A stretch of DNA of 41,087 nt from Akkermansiaceae bacterium (GTDB lineage: Bacteria; Verrucomicrobiota; Verrucomicrobiia; Verrucomicrobiales; Akkermansiaceae): NCBI GenBank assembly GCA_026421245.1, contig JAPKDJ010000032.1, positions 1 to 41,087 on the forward strand, given 5' to 3'. Position 1 is the first letter of the stretch, and the number at the start of each line of letters is the position of its first letter. Of the stretch, positions 17,719 to 24,762 are shown in pieces. The notes below the pieces were generated by a model. That model did no database searches. It was not told the origin of the DNA and worked only from the letters and a program-made list of their open reading frames with translations. The position numbers were made by a program, and so were the translations under genes.

Positions 17719-17982
17719 ATGGAAATCACCAACAAAACAAAAAAGCCTCTCAGTGTTCCTCTTCCAGCCGGAAAGAAACTCTTCTTGAGCCCAGGAAAGT
17801 CTGGACAGATCACTCGGAAGGCAGCCGAGCGCCCGGCAGTGCTTAAGTTGGTTGAAGCGGGAGACGTGAAAATTGCTGAAGAAGGTTCCAAACGCCAAGG
17901 TGGTACTAGTTCCGGCAGCGGCGTTTCCAGTGCTTCACGCCACGGTGGATCAGGGGCCATGCGGCAGTCCGGCGACAAATAG
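17719..17982 (+). CDS. Small basic protein of unknown function, 87 residues
   Basis: I chose ATG 17719 (MEITNKTKKPLSVPLPAGKK); the frame is open further upstream but that part reads as shadow of the SGNH gene and the PEP-CTERM relic. The N-terminal half has a compact beta-type pattern (NKTKKPLSVPLPAGKKLFLS, then PGKSGQITRKA) ending in VLKLVEAGDVKIAEEG. The C-terminal ~28 residues are a low-complexity Gly/Ser tail (GGTSSGSGVSSASRHGG). I do not recognise a named family with certainty; the N-terminal part resembles short uncharacterised proteins seen near phage-tail-like genes, but no such genes are present here. It ends 5 bp from the convergent cupin-like gene. Confidence 0.65.
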   Translation: MEITNKTKKPLSVPLPAGKKLFLSPGKSGQITRKAAERPAVLKLVEAGDVKIAEEGSKRQGGTSSGSGVSSASRHGGSGAMRQSGDK

Positions 17983-17987
17983 ACTTT

Positions 17988-19199
17988 TCACTTTTGCGAA
18001 AACAGGGGCCACAGACAGGAGCCAATGAGAGCGGCATGGATCGCGGAAAGCTCTGCTGTGAGTGTTTTGCTTTCCGAGTCCCCCGCTAGCGCGTGTTTCA
18101 GTGCGGCGATGAGTAAATCGAACTGCTCCTCGATTGCCACGCCGAGTGATTCAGGAAAGACGGCGTCGAGAAGGGTGATGCCAAAATCAGTCGGCTCAAT
18201 CAGTTCTTCCGCCCAGCCAAGAATCGTCTCGATCGGTGATTGGTCTGGAAATCGCTCGGTGATGAGAGCGTGGATATCGCTGCGATTCTGGACGTTCATG
18301 AGCAGCGCGAAAAAAAAGCGATGCTCTGGATTGTCGATGTGGTAGCGCATCTGGGAGATGGTCTCCCGACGAAGACATTCGGCCAGAGTGTCGGCTACTC
18401 CCTTCGCGAGTTCACCGTGTCTTTTTTGAAACGTCGCCAGAACGGGTTCCCACTCGTCGAGAACCTGAAGGCGGTCCATGGCGTGAAGGAGCGTGTTGAA
18501 ACCCCGCTCGAAATCCAGACTCTCTACCATTTCACCCACGAGTGTTCCATAGCTTGGATGGTCGAGAGTTTCGAGCACGTCGAGGAGTTGCTTGCGACGC
18601 ATTGTCAGAGCATCCGCGTGAACCGGGTCGATCGCGATGTGGGGTGGTAGGTAATTATACTGCGGGCCGGTGCCTGGATCGTGGTGGGTCCGGACCACCA
18701 CGGTGACGGAGGGAGCATCAAGATGGAAAAGGGAGTGGATGCATTCCCGGCCGGAAGTGATGGGGACGGTGCGTCCGGTTTCCAGCAGCTCGATCTGCTT
18801 TATGCGGAGGTCGCCAATACGTATATGTGGAGTGACTGACCGAGCTCCCAAAAAGTCGAATTCGGAATGAACACTGGATCCCTGCATGACATGGAACGCT
18901 CCGGAGAATTCGTGTTGATGGATTTCGGTGGTTCCCTCCATCCAGAAGAGGATCTGAATGTAAAAACGCGGATCATTAAAGGCCACTAACTCGGGTTGAC
19001 CGAACCCAGATTGACTCTGAAAAGGTTGTTCGTCGTTGGAAAGGAACTCGTGGATCATCTCCTCGACGTCCACGTTCTCAGACGGCGGAGCTTCATCGAT
19101 GGCGATCCGGGCAAGCTCCGGAAACGCTTCGAGCGAGAAATTCTGCTGCCGCCACCGTTCCAGGACGGTGCGCCCAAGCTTTTCAAAATAGGAATTCAT
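17988..19199 (-). CDS. Cupin-like protein with C-terminal helical domain, unknown function
   Basis: 403 residues from ATG 19199; a GTG at 19220 would add 7 residues and is also possible. The N-terminal half is a cupin-like double-stranded beta-helix. The first motif reads TTEIHQHEFSGAFHVMQG with His94, His96 and His103; the second region reads CIHSLFHLDAPSVTVVVRT with His155 and His159. The glutamate normally found four residues after HxH in the cupin 1 motif is not in the usual place, so metal binding would use an altered set. Residues ~200-403 are alpha-helical without known motifs. It has no signal peptide and is likely cytoplasmic. Dioxygenase or sensor roles are both possible; I cannot choose. 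Confidence 0.7.
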   Translation of the reverse strand: MNSYFEKLGRTVLERWRQQNFSLEAFPELARIAIDEAPPSENVDVEEMIHEFLSNDEQPFQSQSGFGQPELVAFNDPRFYIQILFWMEGTTEIHQHEFSGAFHVMQGSSVHSEFDFLGARSVTPHIRIGDLRIKQIELLETGRTVPITSGRECIHSLFHLDAPSVTVVVRTHHDPGTGPQYNYLPPHIAIDPVHADALTMRRKQLLDVLETLDHPSYGTLVGEMVESLDFERGFNTLLHAMDRLQVLDEWEPVLATFQKRHGELAKGVADTLAECLRRETISQMRYHIDNPEHRFFFALLMNVQNRSDIHALITERFPDQSPIETILGWAEELIEPTDFGITLLDAVFPESLGVAIEEQFDLLIAALKHALAGDSESKTLTAELSAIHAALIGSCLWPLFSQK

Positions 19200-19263
19200 G
19201 AGGACACATTCTTCGTTCACCCAATGGTGCGCTACAAGGGTTAAGATTCAAGGATAGCTGGGT

Positions 19264-19284
19264 ATTCATGAATTCATCATGAAT
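19264..19284. promoter_or_regulatory. Perfect inverted repeat upstream of the cupin-like gene
   Basis: ATTCATGA (19264-19271) and TCATGAAT (19277-19284) form an 8-bp perfect inverted repeat around ATTCA. It lies about 65 bp upstream of the chosen ATG 19199 on the promoter side, a plausible operator for a dimeric regulator. Its base composition is far more AT-rich than the surroundings. Confidence 0.35.
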
Positions 19285-19312
19285 AGGATTTGGCTACCAA
19301 GCAGACTACGCA

Positions 19313-19422
19313 TCGGCATTTAGAAAAAGAGCAGATCAGTTAGCTGGACAAGCGAGCTACCAAAGTCTCCTCCCTCAACGGCTCCCTAGAAGCTCAGGTG
19401 GAATTGAAAGAGTGGTCCACAG
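19313..19422 (+). pseudogene. Degenerate fragment of the hrpB 3' region
   Basis: This stretch aligns with hrpB 8410-8545. CGGCATTTAGAAAAAG is identical, followed by a diverged GCAGATCAGTTAG where hrpB has GCAAATCAGCTGG (Trp codon TGG changed to TAG). About 35-45 bp of hrpB is missing, and identity resumes at CTACCAAAGTCTCC and continues through CCTCAACGG and CAGGTG..AATTG. It is an out-of-place, decayed duplicate 11 kb from the intact gene. Confidence 0.8.
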
Positions 19423-19450
19423 CTAAACACGCGGAGAGCTCCAACGATAT

Positions 19451-19471
19451 GAAACGAGGTTGTCTCGTTTC
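19451..19471. other. Perfect hairpin GAAACGAG-GTTGT-CTCGTTTC
   Basis: An 8-bp perfect stem with a 5-nt loop. GAAAC...GTTTC arms also occur in repeat B (12259-12284, 22124-22149). No T run follows. It lies upstream of the exonuclease gene. Confidence 0.5.
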
Positions 19472-19584
19472 TCCTGAGTCATCGCCGCACCCCGGCTCAA
19501 GTTTCACTCAAAGGCGCGACTCCCCACATGGAGAGTTTGCAGAGGAACCCAACTTCCCCCAAGATGTCCAGCAGCTGCCACAAA

Positions 19585-20319
19585 ATGAGTGAACCCGAAT
19601 CCGACCCCCCTCCCAACCGCCGCCGCCGCCGCCGCCGCCGCCCAGCCTCGTCGTCACCAGACTCGAGTGCCGATAGCGCAGAGTCAAACTCTCAAGAGAA
19701 AGCAGAAAAGGTGACCAAGCTTGCGGCACCGACGAAAGCTGAGACTGCACTCTTACCCCCCTTCCCTGGACTTTCGCCCGACCAAATCCACGTCCCCGGA
19801 ACCCGCGCCGAATGCCAGAACGCGGTTGATGAAATTCTCGCCGCGGGGCTGGGCGGATTTGACACCGAAGCCAAGCCAACTTTCCGAAAGGGACAAAAAA
19901 TCGACGGCCCCCACGTCGTGCAATTCGCACTCACCGACAAAGCCTTCATCTTCCAGCTCCATCGGAATGAGTGCGAAAAAGCGGCCTCCGACCTCATCGC
20001 CTCCAAGCAGGTCCTCAAGGTGGGCTTCGGCTTGAAGAACGATCACGGACAGATCCGGAGCCGACTGGGAATCACCCTCGACCACGTCCTCGATCTCGAT
20101 CAAGTCTTCCGCAAGATGGGCTACCCGGGACAGATCGGCGTCCGTGGAGCGATGGGAGTTCTGCTCAAGCGGTGCTTCAAGAAATCCAAATCGACTACCA
20201 CGAGCAACTGGGCGCTTCCCGAACTCACTCCACGGCAATTACTCTACGCCGCCAACGACGCCTTCGCCGCCCTGAAGATCATGGAGGCACTGCAAGCGGA
20301 AGGCCATCTCAAGCGGTGA
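19585..20319 (+). CDS. RNase D-like 3'-5' exonuclease (DEDDy) with N-terminal poly-arginine run
   Basis: 244 residues from ATG 19585; an in-frame ATG at 19528 would add 19 residues of no family character. Residues 12-19 are eight consecutive arginines, followed by a Ser/Ala-rich linker to ~50. The exonuclease domain covers ~60-244. ExoI is GFDTEAKP (Asp93, Glu95), ExoII is VGFGLKNDHGQI (Asp153), and ExoIII is YAANDAFAAL with Tyr221 and Asp225. SNWALPELTPRQLLYAANDA is typical of RNase D and Werner-type exonucleases. It has no HRDC domain, so it is shorter than RNase D. It probably trims RNA or DNA 3' ends in the cytoplasm. The basic tail may bind nucleic acid. Confidence 0.88.
   Translation: MSEPESDPPPNRRRRRRRRPASSSPDSSADSAESNSQEKAEKVTKLAAPTKAETALLPPFPGLSPDQIHVPGTRAECQNAVDEILAAGLGGFDTEAKPTFRKGQKIDGPHVVQFALTDKAFIFQLHRNECEKAASDLIASKQVLKVGFGLKNDHGQIRSRLGITLDHVLDLDQVFRKMGYPGQIGVRGAMGVLLKRCFKKSKSTTTSNWALPELTPRQLLYAANDAFAALKIMEALQAEGHLKR
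19618..19641 (+). repeat. (CGC)8 trinucleotide microsatellite inside the exonuclease gene
   Basis: Eight uninterrupted CGC codons encode Arg12-Arg19. Pure use of one codon suggests slippage expansion. Length changes by multiples of three would alter the tail without breaking the frame. Confidence 0.9.
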
Positions 20320-20446
20320 CCGAAAAGGGAGTTGCCATTTTTTTCTTCTCGATCAACCGATCACGAGATTCACCTCAAATATGACCTGAATTGCATATTC
20401 TTAGCACGAACTCCTCTGTCTACCTCGAGGAGAGACTCCTAAGCTC

Positions 20447-20654
20447 ATGACGTTAGAGAAAATCCTACCTGGTCAATGCCCTCATTTTGGCGTCCATCGC
20501 TTTGGCGTTTCAGATTGATGGTTTTAAATACGGACCTTCGTGTCGCGAGTTGTGGGAATAGATCTTCTTCCTGATGGTGCTTACTCCATGGCCCCTCATA
20601 TGGATTACGATCGTGATCGCTGGCGTGGCTTCAGGGACTTGGAAAAGGCGGTGA
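20447..20654 (+). pseudogene. Broken small two-TM membrane protein gene
   Basis: ATG 20447 is preceded by a good ribosome-binding site (GAGGAGAG, 20427-20434). The first codons read MTLEK, but the frame then leaves the protein-like text at an AAAA run (20459-20462). Removing one A restores SYLVNALILASIALAFQIDG, a membrane helix. The same frame meets a TAG (LWE-stop, at 20559-20561) and then continues as IFFLMVLTPWPLIWITIVIA and GVASGTWKRR to TGA 20652-20654, a second membrane helix with a basic end. One frameshift and one nonsense change thus kill a roughly 68-residue inner-membrane protein of unknown family. Confidence 0.5.
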
Positions 20655-20689
20655 TTCGTCGCTTCTTCGAGGAAAAAGTATGCCGAGCA

Positions 20690-20765
20690 TACCCTGCGGG
20701 GGCACCCCCTATCAATCCCCGTAACGGCGCCCTCAAGCACCCTTGCCAAAAAGCAATTTTCTCCC
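20690..20765 (+). repeat. Possible decayed copy of repeat A
   Basis: The segment carries GCACCCCCT, GGCGCCCTCAA and CCAAAAAGCAATTTTCT in the same order and spacing as GCACCCCCC, GGCGGCCTCAA and CCAAAAAGCAAATTCCT in repeat A copy 1. The terminal CTAGCAG is lost. Similarity is weak enough that chance cannot be excluded. Confidence 0.3.
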
Positions 20766-20781
20766 CCCAAGCACCCACCTT

Positions 20782-21873
20782 CTAAGCGGTGAGATTTTCG
20801 CAGCTCCACACCCCGCAGGTCCACTGCCAGGTCTCGGGATCACTCCAGTCTGTAACGGTCAGAGTCACTTCCAGCTCATCGCCGATTTCGACGTGGCTTT
20901 GATCTAAGCGTAAAATTCTAAAACCCCAGTGCGGTGCCCGGTCCGGATCGAGCGGACTCGAACTCAGTACCAGATCGTCATCCACCTTGGCTTTCATGAA
21001 GACCACGAGACCATCGAGAAGGCCGGGGTTTCTCACTTTCCGCGTGAACTTTACCGACAAGGGCAAAGTCGACTCGGTGATGGTGTGCAAATCCACTTTG
21101 ACTATCGGAGCCGGTTCACCCAAAAAGTGTTTCACCACACCCAGATCACAGCTCACCAAGCGGTAGTATTCCAAATCCTTCGGACGACTTCGCTCCATGC
21201 TAGAAAAATCAAATCCGTACACATCGGTGAGCTCCCAAATGTAGGGTGTGCGCCGGTCATCATGCAGCGTCATCGGTTCACAAAATAACTCGAACTGACT
21301 CGGTAAAATCAGTCCGCCCGGTTTGAGCAGGCGGTCGCGCAGATCGCATACGTTGGGCACCATCGCCTCATCAAACAAAAAATCTCCAATCTGCTCGTGT
21401 AGAATCACGTCCACCGGCTCATCAAGGTAAAACTTCGAGCTGTGAACGTCCTCGAAATCCACGTTCTCGATCCCATTCTCCGCCGCCAGTTCCTTGGCGT
21501 GCTCGATGATCGAGGAGTGATCAACCGCATAGACCTGTGCCGCACCTTGGCGCGAAGCAAACGCCGCCAGGATACCCGTGCCCGTGCCCAGATCGATCAC
21601 GCGATCGCCCGGTTTAATGTGCCGAGTGATCGCGTTGTGATAAAACGCCATGCGGTGCTCATCGGCCAACATCCGCTCCTGCGCATGCAGATCAGCAAAA
21701 TAGTCCTCGTTGAATTGACGGTATTTTTCGGCCGGCGTCTCAACCTTCGAGGGCGGGTAAAACCACCCCTTAAGTCGTTGAGAGTCAAGCAGCCTCTTAC
21801 CCAAGAGAGTGCAGGCCCGCCGAACACGCTGAGAAACAAAAATCGTGAAACGTTGAATTGAGGAGAGGGACAT
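20782..21873 (-). CDS. PRMT-like SAM-dependent methyltransferase
   Basis: 363 residues. The domain order and motifs are those of protein arginine methyltransferases. The N-terminal helix segment EDYFADLHAQERMLADEH, followed by RMAFYHNAI, matches the PRMT SAM-lid pattern (YF...MLxDxxRxxxYxxAI). Motif I is VIDLGTGTGILAAFASRQG at 92-110. The double-E loop reads HEQIGDFLFDE with Glu160 and Glu169, nine residues apart as in PRMTs. A C-terminal beta-barrel carries APHWGFRILRLD in place of the THW loop (Pro-His-Trp). About 40 N-terminal residues are extra. Likely cytoplasmic; the target is unknown. A small-molecule or ribosomal-protein methyltransferase is the main alternative. It is monocistronic and divergent from the large operon. 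Confidence 0.82.
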   Translation of the reverse strand: MSLSSIQRFTIFVSQRVRRACTLLGKRLLDSQRLKGWFYPPSKVETPAEKYRQFNEDYFADLHAQERMLADEHRMAFYHNAITRHIKPGDRVIDLGTGTGILAAFASRQGAAQVYAVDHSSIIEHAKELAAENGIENVDFEDVHSSKFYLDEPVDVILHEQIGDFLFDEAMVPNVCDLRDRLLKPGGLILPSQFELFCEPMTLHDDRRTPYIWELTDVYGFDFSSMERSRPKDLEYYRLVSCDLGVVKHFLGEPAPIVKVDLHTITESTLPLSVKFTRKVRNPGLLDGLVVFMKAKVDDDLVLSSSPLDPDRAPHWGFRILRLDQSHVEIGDELEVTLTVTDWSDPETWQWTCGVWSCENLTA

Positions 21874-22110
21874 CAGTGGGGGGTCGGCTCATTCGCTCTC
21901 CCGATCCTCCACCCTAGGGTGACCATCACGAGTCAAAAGCTTAATATAACCCCATCTTCCATCGAGGCTTTGGAAGTGAGGCGAAGCGTTTCAGCGTTTC
22001 CAAAAAAACGTCGGCTCAGCTACAACTGCTAGCAGCCTGACAAGGCTAAGACCAAGATCATTCGAAAGGGCCTCAGCAGACTCGGAGATTCCCCCCGGGG
22101 CACGCCCGGA

Positions 22111-22156
22111 GAAAGACAACGACGAAACAGGGCTCAGAGCTCCAGTTTCATAAGAG
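22111..22156 (+). repeat. Dispersed hairpin repeat B, copy 2
   Basis: 46 bp matching 12246-12291 at about 40 positions, with identical ends (CTCCAGTTTCATAAGAG). GAAAC and GTTTC arms remain complementary, though the middle of the stem is weaker than in copy 1. Confidence 0.6.
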
Positions 22157-22214
22157 CAGGTCAACACTCCTTCGAGAATAGCCCGCTAGAGACGGTAATC
22201 TTTCGATTTCATTC

Positions 22215-22237
22215 AAAGGAAACGAAAGGTTTCTTTT
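22215..22237 (+). promoter_or_regulatory. Leader hairpin ahead of the large operon
   Basis: AAAGGAAAC (22215-22223), loop GAAAG, GTTTCTTTT (22229-22237) forms a 9-bp stem with one G-U pair, ending in T4. It lies 51 bp before the TTG start at 22289, so it could be in the 5' leader as an attenuator-like or stabilising element, or end an upstream transcript. Confidence 0.4.
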
Positions 22238-22288
22238 CCTCTCCGGGTAGTTATCCTAATAAGGTTCTCAGTCGAATTTCCTCATACC

Positions 22289-24733
22289 TTGAGCCACCCA
22301 CATTCCATCATTCGCGTCGTGAGCGTTCTGGCGACTGCGCTGCCCGTTTTGGCAGCGGCCCCGGACTTTCGGGAGCAGATCCAACCCATCCTTGAAAGGA
22401 ATTGCGTGCGCTGTCACACCGAATCGAAGGTCAAGGGCGGACTCCGAATGGATACGCATGAAAAGCTCTTGGAAGGCGGCGAGACGGCCGACGCCGTCGT
22501 GCCGGGCAATCCCGCAAAGAGTGAGATCTTGGTCCGGATTCACCTCCGCCCGATCGACGAAGGGGTGATGCCGGATGAAGGACAAGCCTTGAAGCCCGAA
22601 GAGGTTGCGCTCCTGGATGCCTGGGTGGAAGCCGGGGCAGAGTGGCCTGAAGGAGTAACTCTCACCGAGCGGAAACCGGTAGCTCTCAAACGAATCGCCC
22701 TGCCAAAGAAGGCCCCTGGCTCGGCCACCGAGGCGGCGGCGATGCTCGACGATCTTCTGCAGCGAGAAAATGCCAATACCGGGGTCCTCACCACCGCAAC
22801 AATCGGCGAGGCAGCCTTCCTGCGACGGTCCACCATCGACCTTATCGGACGGATCCCGACGATGAAGGAAGTTCGGGAGTATGAAGGCTGGGACGACGGA
22901 CGCCGGTCCAAGCTCATTGCAAAACTCACCGCCCACCCGCGCTTCGCGGACCGCTGGACAATCTTCATGGCCGACATGTTGCGGATCCGCTCCAACATCA
23001 CCGGAGGCAATCAATTGCTCGCCTACATCCACGGATCCATCGAACAGGAGAAACCCTACGATGTCTTGGTGAGAGAACTCATCAGCGCCTCGGGACGAGC
23101 GAACTCGAATCCCGCGGTGGGATACATTCTGGGCGATAATGCCCAACCGATGGAACTCGCTGCGGCCACCTCACAGATTTTTCTCGGGGTGCGGATCGGC
23201 TGCGCAATGTGCCACGACCATCCCTTCGATGACTGGGAACAGAAACATTTCTACGACCTCGCCGCCTTCTTCGGCAAAACCAAAAAGATGGAGAGCCGGC
23301 GCCGGGGCGGCACGGTCTACACGACAGAGGGAGATGAAATGACAGTCCTTTGGCCGCCCGAAGACAAGGCCGAGCCCGGTAACCGCAAACCCGTCAAGCC
23401 ACGTTTCCCGTTCCAGTTGGCCGACTTCGAAAAACCTCCCCTCCATATCCAGCGCTTTAAAGCGACCCGTCTCGCCCGGGAGCAGGAGAACTCCACCGAT
23501 GATGACACCGCCTCCCTCGATGACCTCCTCGATGCGATCGAACCGAGTGTCGGCCGCCCTAGCGATCCGGTACTCGAGGAAGCCAAGAAGGAAAGTCGAA
23601 AGCTCAACGTTCATGGCGACATCTACCGCTCCAGCGAGCTGCGCAATGAACTTGCCCAACTCATCACCGATCCGCGCAACGACTACTTTTCCCGGGCCTT
23701 CGTGAACCGCGTCTGGGCCGAGTTGATCGGCCACGGCTTCGTCGAACCGCTCGACAACTTTTCCGACTACAGCGGGCTCCACCATCCTTCGACGCTCGAC
23801 TTTGTCGCGCAGGAATTCATCGCCAGCGGCTATGATTTCCGGACTCTGGTGAGGATCATCACCCTCTCCGAGGCCTACCAACGCTCTGCCCTGCCCGCCG
23901 ACACCCCCGTCGAGATTCGCAAAAAGAGCGAGCTAAACTTCGCCGCCGCACCGGCCCGCCGAATGCTCGGGGAAGTCCTCTACGACAGCATCGTGGTCGC
24001 CGGACACCTTGAGAACTTCAAATGGCCACAAGGCGCGAACAATAAACAGGTTTCCCGCGAAATCCGGGTCCCGACCGGAGAGTTCACGATGATCAAGGAC
24101 GAAGCGGGGGCTGCCGAGGAAGCACCGATGATGGCGCAGCAACCGGTCATGCGGGGTGATGGGTATGACCTCGAGTCATCACTAAAGATCGACTTCAACT
24201 CCATCCTGAGCAGCAAGGAGCAAACCGAGCTCGCATCGATGCGGGAGAAGTCCGACGAACAGATCAAGGCCGTGAAAATGGCCGCGATGCAAAAAGACGA
24301 GCAGCGCAAGGTGATGAATTACAAAACCGAGACAGTCACCGAAACAGTCGATGACAATCCACGCTTTGACAGTGCCATGCGGATGGCCACCCCCGCCCCA
24401 CCGGCACACTTCCTCCGGGTCTTTGGTCAACCGGCACGCACCGGACTGGGTGAGTTTCGGAATGAGGCTTCCTCACTGCGCCAACAACTCATGATGCTCA
24501 ACGGTCGCATGACCCACGAAGCCTCCCGGGTCGGCTCGCTGGAGCCGCTACATCGGCTGCTAAAAAAGGACTCGGACCTCGCTATCGATTGGGTTTACCA
24601 GGAAATCCTGACCCGCTTACCGACCACGGAAGAGAAAGCCGACGCCCGTACCATCGTCAATGGCGACGCCGAAGGCATGGCCGACCTCCGCTGGGCCCTC
24701 CTCAACTCTAACGAATTCCGCTTCCTCCCCTAA
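22289..24733 (+). CDS. DUF1549/DUF1553 protein with planctomycete cytochrome C (PSCyt1) domain, secreted
   Basis: 814 residues from a TTG start, with a signal peptide (IIRVVSVLATALPVLAAAP). Residues ~25-105 are the PSCyt1 domain with CVRCH (Cys39, Cys42, His43) and the GGLRMD and PAKSEILVRI segments. The DUF1549 region (~140-345) contains SEAYIHGSIEQEKPYD-like text and a second CAMCH (Cys305, Cys308, His309) in CAMCHDHPFDDWEQ. DUF1553 (~455-800) begins FVNRVWAELIGHGFVEP and holds LVRIITLSEAYQRSA. These proteins are a hallmark of PVC bacteria and are nearly always followed by a DUF1501 gene, as here (29-bp gap). A role in periplasmic or surface polysaccharide or electron metabolism is presumed in the literature, not proved. 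Confidence 0.93.
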   Translation: MSHPHSIIRVVSVLATALPVLAAAPDFREQIQPILERNCVRCHTESKVKGGLRMDTHEKLLEGGETADAVVPGNPAKSEILVRIHLRPIDEGVMPDEGQALKPEEVALLDAWVEAGAEWPEGVTLTERKPVALKRIALPKKAPGSATEAAAMLDDLLQRENANTGVLTTATIGEAAFLRRSTIDLIGRIPTMKEVREYEGWDDGRRSKLIAKLTAHPRFADRWTIFMADMLRIRSNITGGNQLLAYIHGSIEQEKPYDVLVRELISASGRANSNPAVGYILGDNAQPMELAAATSQIFLGVRIGCAMCHDHPFDDWEQKHFYDLAAFFGKTKKMESRRRGGTVYTTEGDEMTVLWPPEDKAEPGNRKPVKPRFPFQLADFEKPPLHIQRFKATRLAREQENSTDDDTASLDDLLDAIEPSVGRPSDPVLEEAKKESRKLNVHGDIYRSSELRNELAQLITDPRNDYFSRAFVNRVWAELIGHGFVEPLDNFSDYSGLHHPSTLDFVAQEFIASGYDFRTLVRIITLSEAYQRSALPADTPVEIRKKSELNFAAAPARRMLGEVLYDSIVVAGHLENFKWPQGANNKQVSREIRVPTGEFTMIKDEAGAAEEAPMMAQQPVMRGDGYDLESSLKIDFNSILSSKEQTELASMREKSDEQIKAVKMAAMQKDEQRKVMNYKTETVTETVDDNPRFDSAMRMATPAPPAHFLRVFGQPARTGLGEFRNEASSLRQQLMMLNGRMTHEASRVGSLEPLHRLLKKDSDLAIDWVYQEILTRLPTTEEKADARTIVNGDAEGMADLRWALLNSNEFRFLP

Positions 24734-24762
24734 CCTTCTTCTCACTCCTGACTCCTTTAGAA

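Larger units (their letters stand above)
21874..22288. other. Divergent control region between the PRMT-like gene and the large operon
   Basis: 415 bp that should hold the promoters for both directions. It contains a palindrome CTGCTAGCAG (22026-22035) that shares CTAGCAG with the end of repeat A, then repeat B copy 2 and a 9-bp hairpin before the operon. No convincing open frame is present. Confidence 0.45.

Noticed and set aside
20540..20785. 81-codon plus-strand frame
   Set aside because: It overlaps a better explanation in another frame (two membrane helices with a ribosome-binding site) and its end runs through a decayed repeat.
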